A stretch of DNA of 64,000 nucleotides, from the NCBI GenBank assembly GCA_013398955.1, contig VWPU01011889.1, forward strand, positions 16,888-80,887, in the 5' to 3' direction. How positions within the stretch are numbered: position 1 is the first letter of the stretch; every line of letters starts with the position of its first letter. This DNA comes from Callaeas wilsoni. Its lineage: Eukaryota; Chordata; Aves; Passeriformes; Callaeidae. The notes under the pieces are model-generated. The model was not told where the DNA came from, ran no database searches, and saw only the letters and a program-made list of their open reading frames with translations. The position numbers and the translations under genes are program-made. This document shows positions 61,991 through 64,000 of the stretch, one piece after another.

Positions 61991-63594
61991 CCATGAAAGA
62001 AAATCTCTAGTAACAGCAAACTACTCAGAATTTTTTTGCACAAAAATGGGTAGTGACTCTTGGGGTTGCCTCATTCCCACTATCCCTTCCACCAAAGCCA
62101 AGCACCCAGAAATATGGAATGCTGTGGAGCCCATCTTGCAACTAATAAACACAAGTACCAGCGGTCCCAAAAGCTGCCTCATCAGACACTCACTGCCGAT
62201 TCAGGCAGCAACTGCACCGTAAGCCACTGCACAGGACGAGAGTTGGGTGACCCTCCTTCTGGAAGTGCTTTTGTCACCAGCTACCTGGACCCTTGTTTTA
62301 TTGCAGATACTTCCTTCCTGCTCCCTGCACAACTCCTCCAGATACACGAGCTCCATCTGAAGTTCCACGGAGAGCCTTTTGCCTGTTCGTGTAGTGCTCG
62401 ACAAGGCACACAGTGTGTTATACTAAAGTCACAGTCCATTTGTTTTGCATCAAGACAAGTACCAACACAACATTCAAAAGGCAAAGGTGGTCCATCTCAG
62501 GTTAATGGTGAAAATAGCATGGATAGTAAAAAAAAAAAATTATACTTAAGGCTAACATGACTGCTGTGAGCTTTTTAATTTAAGTGAAGTCTCCACAGAT
62601 ACGCTTTCTTAAGAGGTACTTACCTGTCCCCAAGCCCTGGTATGTCTATTGATCACTGCCCACAAGAAACTGTACTTTACAGGACATACTGCCTCCCTAT
62701 GATTGAAATAGCTACCTTCCTTAATCAGCATATAATCAGATATTCCCACACAGGAGAACTATAGCCCTGATTGACAAGATAGTTACAAAAATAAACCTGG
62801 GGTTTAAATATAGCTTGCTCGTCTCCCTGGAAGGTATGTAGTATTGTGTTATACAAGTCTACCATAATTTTCCTTGAATTAATATAGTCCATATTGTCCC
62901 ACTTGATTGTCCCACTGCCTTGATCGCTATCAATTAAACTGCTCCCAGATTAGTGTTATACAGGAGAGCTGGCAGCTACGTTGGGTGGGAATGGCAACTC
63001 GCCTTTCCTCTGCATGGACTGACTTACCATCAATTTCACTGGCAATTAACACGTACAGGTTTTGAGTTCTCGTACCAGTTGAATGTGTGATTTCCAATGT
63101 AATTGTAGAGGTGGATAGGTAAATAAGTGTGCAGGACCACACAGCTATGTATGGAAACAAAATGCATATGCTCAGCCTGAAGGGATATACGTGGATGAGC
63201 TATGTCTGTATGCAAACACACAAGCCAGCGAGGCAAGATTTAATTATCGCCTCTTTCTAGGATGGACAGTTCAATAGCACAATACTCGTGGCATTTCTCC
63301 CCATCTATCAGGATGTTCTGATGTATTAAATATGCAATGTAACGAGGGCAGAGCTCTATAGCCCTGATCTCATTTCAGGAAAAAAAAAGAAAAATGAGAT
63401 TGTTTTTCTAAAAACCCATTCTAATCATAAAATGCTTTTCATCTGTTAAAAACCTCCCCATTGCTGACTGGCTAAAAAACATGGGACAGACCTCATATTT
63501 ATTATGCAAATCCTTAGCATTAAGAAAACAAATCACCAACTAACATCTGTCTCGCCCTAAAGGAAAATAAATTAAAAAACCAGCCACCCTTCCC
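61991..63594. other. Unique sequence flanking the CpG island
   Basis: No recognised gene. The 166-codon plus-strand frame at 62,060-62,560 opens with TTG, ends in an A-rich stretch, and shows no known domain. Confidence 0.35.
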
Positions 63595-64000
63595 TCACTC
63601 CCTACGCAGCGGGCCGAGCACCCCGCGGGATCGGCAGGGACGCGCCTCCCGCCCGCTCCCCGCCGGTGCTGCAATGTCCCCAGCACAGCGGCAGCCTCGG
63701 CCGCCCGGCCCCGCACCAGCCCGGCCACTGCGGTCCTTTCGCCGCCGCCCCCCCGCGCCCGACCCACCTTTCCCTTCCATCGCGGAGCCTTGCGAGCGCC
63801 GGCAAGTTGCGGGAAGACGCGCACCCTCCTCAGCCGAGAGCCCGGCGGGCAGAGCCGGCCGCCGCTGCCTCGCTCCGCGGTGGGGACGGCGCTGTCACAG
63901 CCCCGGAGCTGCAAGCAAGCAAGCGGCGGGGGGGGGAACGGCGTGAGCCGCCGGGCCCCCCGCAGCCCCCGCGGCGCGGGGAGCGGCGCGGAGCGGGGCG
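63595..64000. promoter_or_regulatory. CpG island, probable promoter (runs off the right edge)
   Basis: From about 63,595 to the end the sequence becomes very GC-rich with dense CpGs, sharply different from the A+T-rich DNA before it. It includes GC-box-like stretches near the right end and GCAAGCAAGCAAGC around 63,911. Vertebrate CpG islands of this strength usually mark transcription starts. On the minus strand, an ATG at 63,778-63,780 in the context GCG-ATG-G is followed 13 bases later by AAAG|GTGGGT, a plausible splice donor. A minus-strand gene with its first intron inside the window is therefore possible. The island may equally serve a plus-strand gene beyond the edge. Confidence 0.75.

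Noticed and set aside
62060..62560. 166-codon plus-strand frame near the CpG island
   Set aside because: It opens with TTG, ends in a poly-Lys-like A run, and shows no domain or splice context.
63674..63946. Arg/Pro/Ala-rich frames on both strands of the CpG island
   Set aside because: GC-rich sequence lacks stop codons, so long frames arise on both strands; the composition gives no support for coding.
1..64000. CRISPR arrays, operons, tRNA or rRNA genes, telomeric repeats
   Set aside because: None was seen. There are no regularly spaced direct repeats, no cloverleaf with conserved A and B boxes, and no TTAGGG arrays.

Overview
The window looks like nuclear DNA from a bird, most likely a songbird or close relative. 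I find no confidently identifiable protein-coding gene in it. The evidence for a bird is a set of CR1 LINE remnants with the avian 3' end, a well preserved solo LTR of a class II (ERVK-type) endogenous retrovirus of a kind I associate with songbird genomes, very old MIR/L2-like SINE and LINE relics, low overall repeat density, CpG depletion through most of the window, and one true CpG island. There are no operons, ribosome binding sites or dense ORFs. Open reading frames are short (167 codons at most), lie on both strands, and carry no domain I recognise, so I treat nearly all of them as chance.

Layout from left to right. Positions 1 to about 20,260 are A+T-leaning unique sequence with a few relics: CR1 near 5.2 kb, a MIR-like relic near 10.8 kb, an A-rich tract and small CpG-rich patch at 11.5-11.9 kb, a CR1 relic at 12.5-12.85 kb, and an L2/MIR relic at 13.4 kb. 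A CpG-dense patch lies at 20,275-20,425. Just downstream is the clearest element of the window, a complete solo LTR at 20,482-21,116 bounded by a perfect 6-bp target duplication (CCCACC). From 21 to 57 kb the sequence is again mostly unique. It contains a MIR relic at 32.5 kb, a CR1 ORF2 C-terminal relic at 35.3-35.6 kb, a CR1 3' end at 36.4-36.6 kb, two L2/MIR relics at 42.2-42.6 kb, a MIR relic at 49.0 kb and another at 51.7 kb. Several short inverted or tandem repeats also lie here, including a perfect 20-bp palindrome at 43,460 and an AT-rich cruciform-like repeat at 53.4 kb. From 57 kb to the right edge there is another CpG-rich patch (57.1 kb), small hairpins and tandem repeats, and finally a strong CpG island from about 63,595 to the end.

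Interpretation (inference): the CpG island is probably a promoter. It contains an ATG in good context on the minus strand, directly followed by a plausible splice donor. The window may therefore be largely the first intron(s) and flank of a minus-strand gene whose promoter is at the right edge, but nothing here proves that. The LTR would then lie antisense to the host gene, the orientation that tends to be retained in introns. All repeat-family calls rest on remembered consensus features and need RepeatMasker confirmation.
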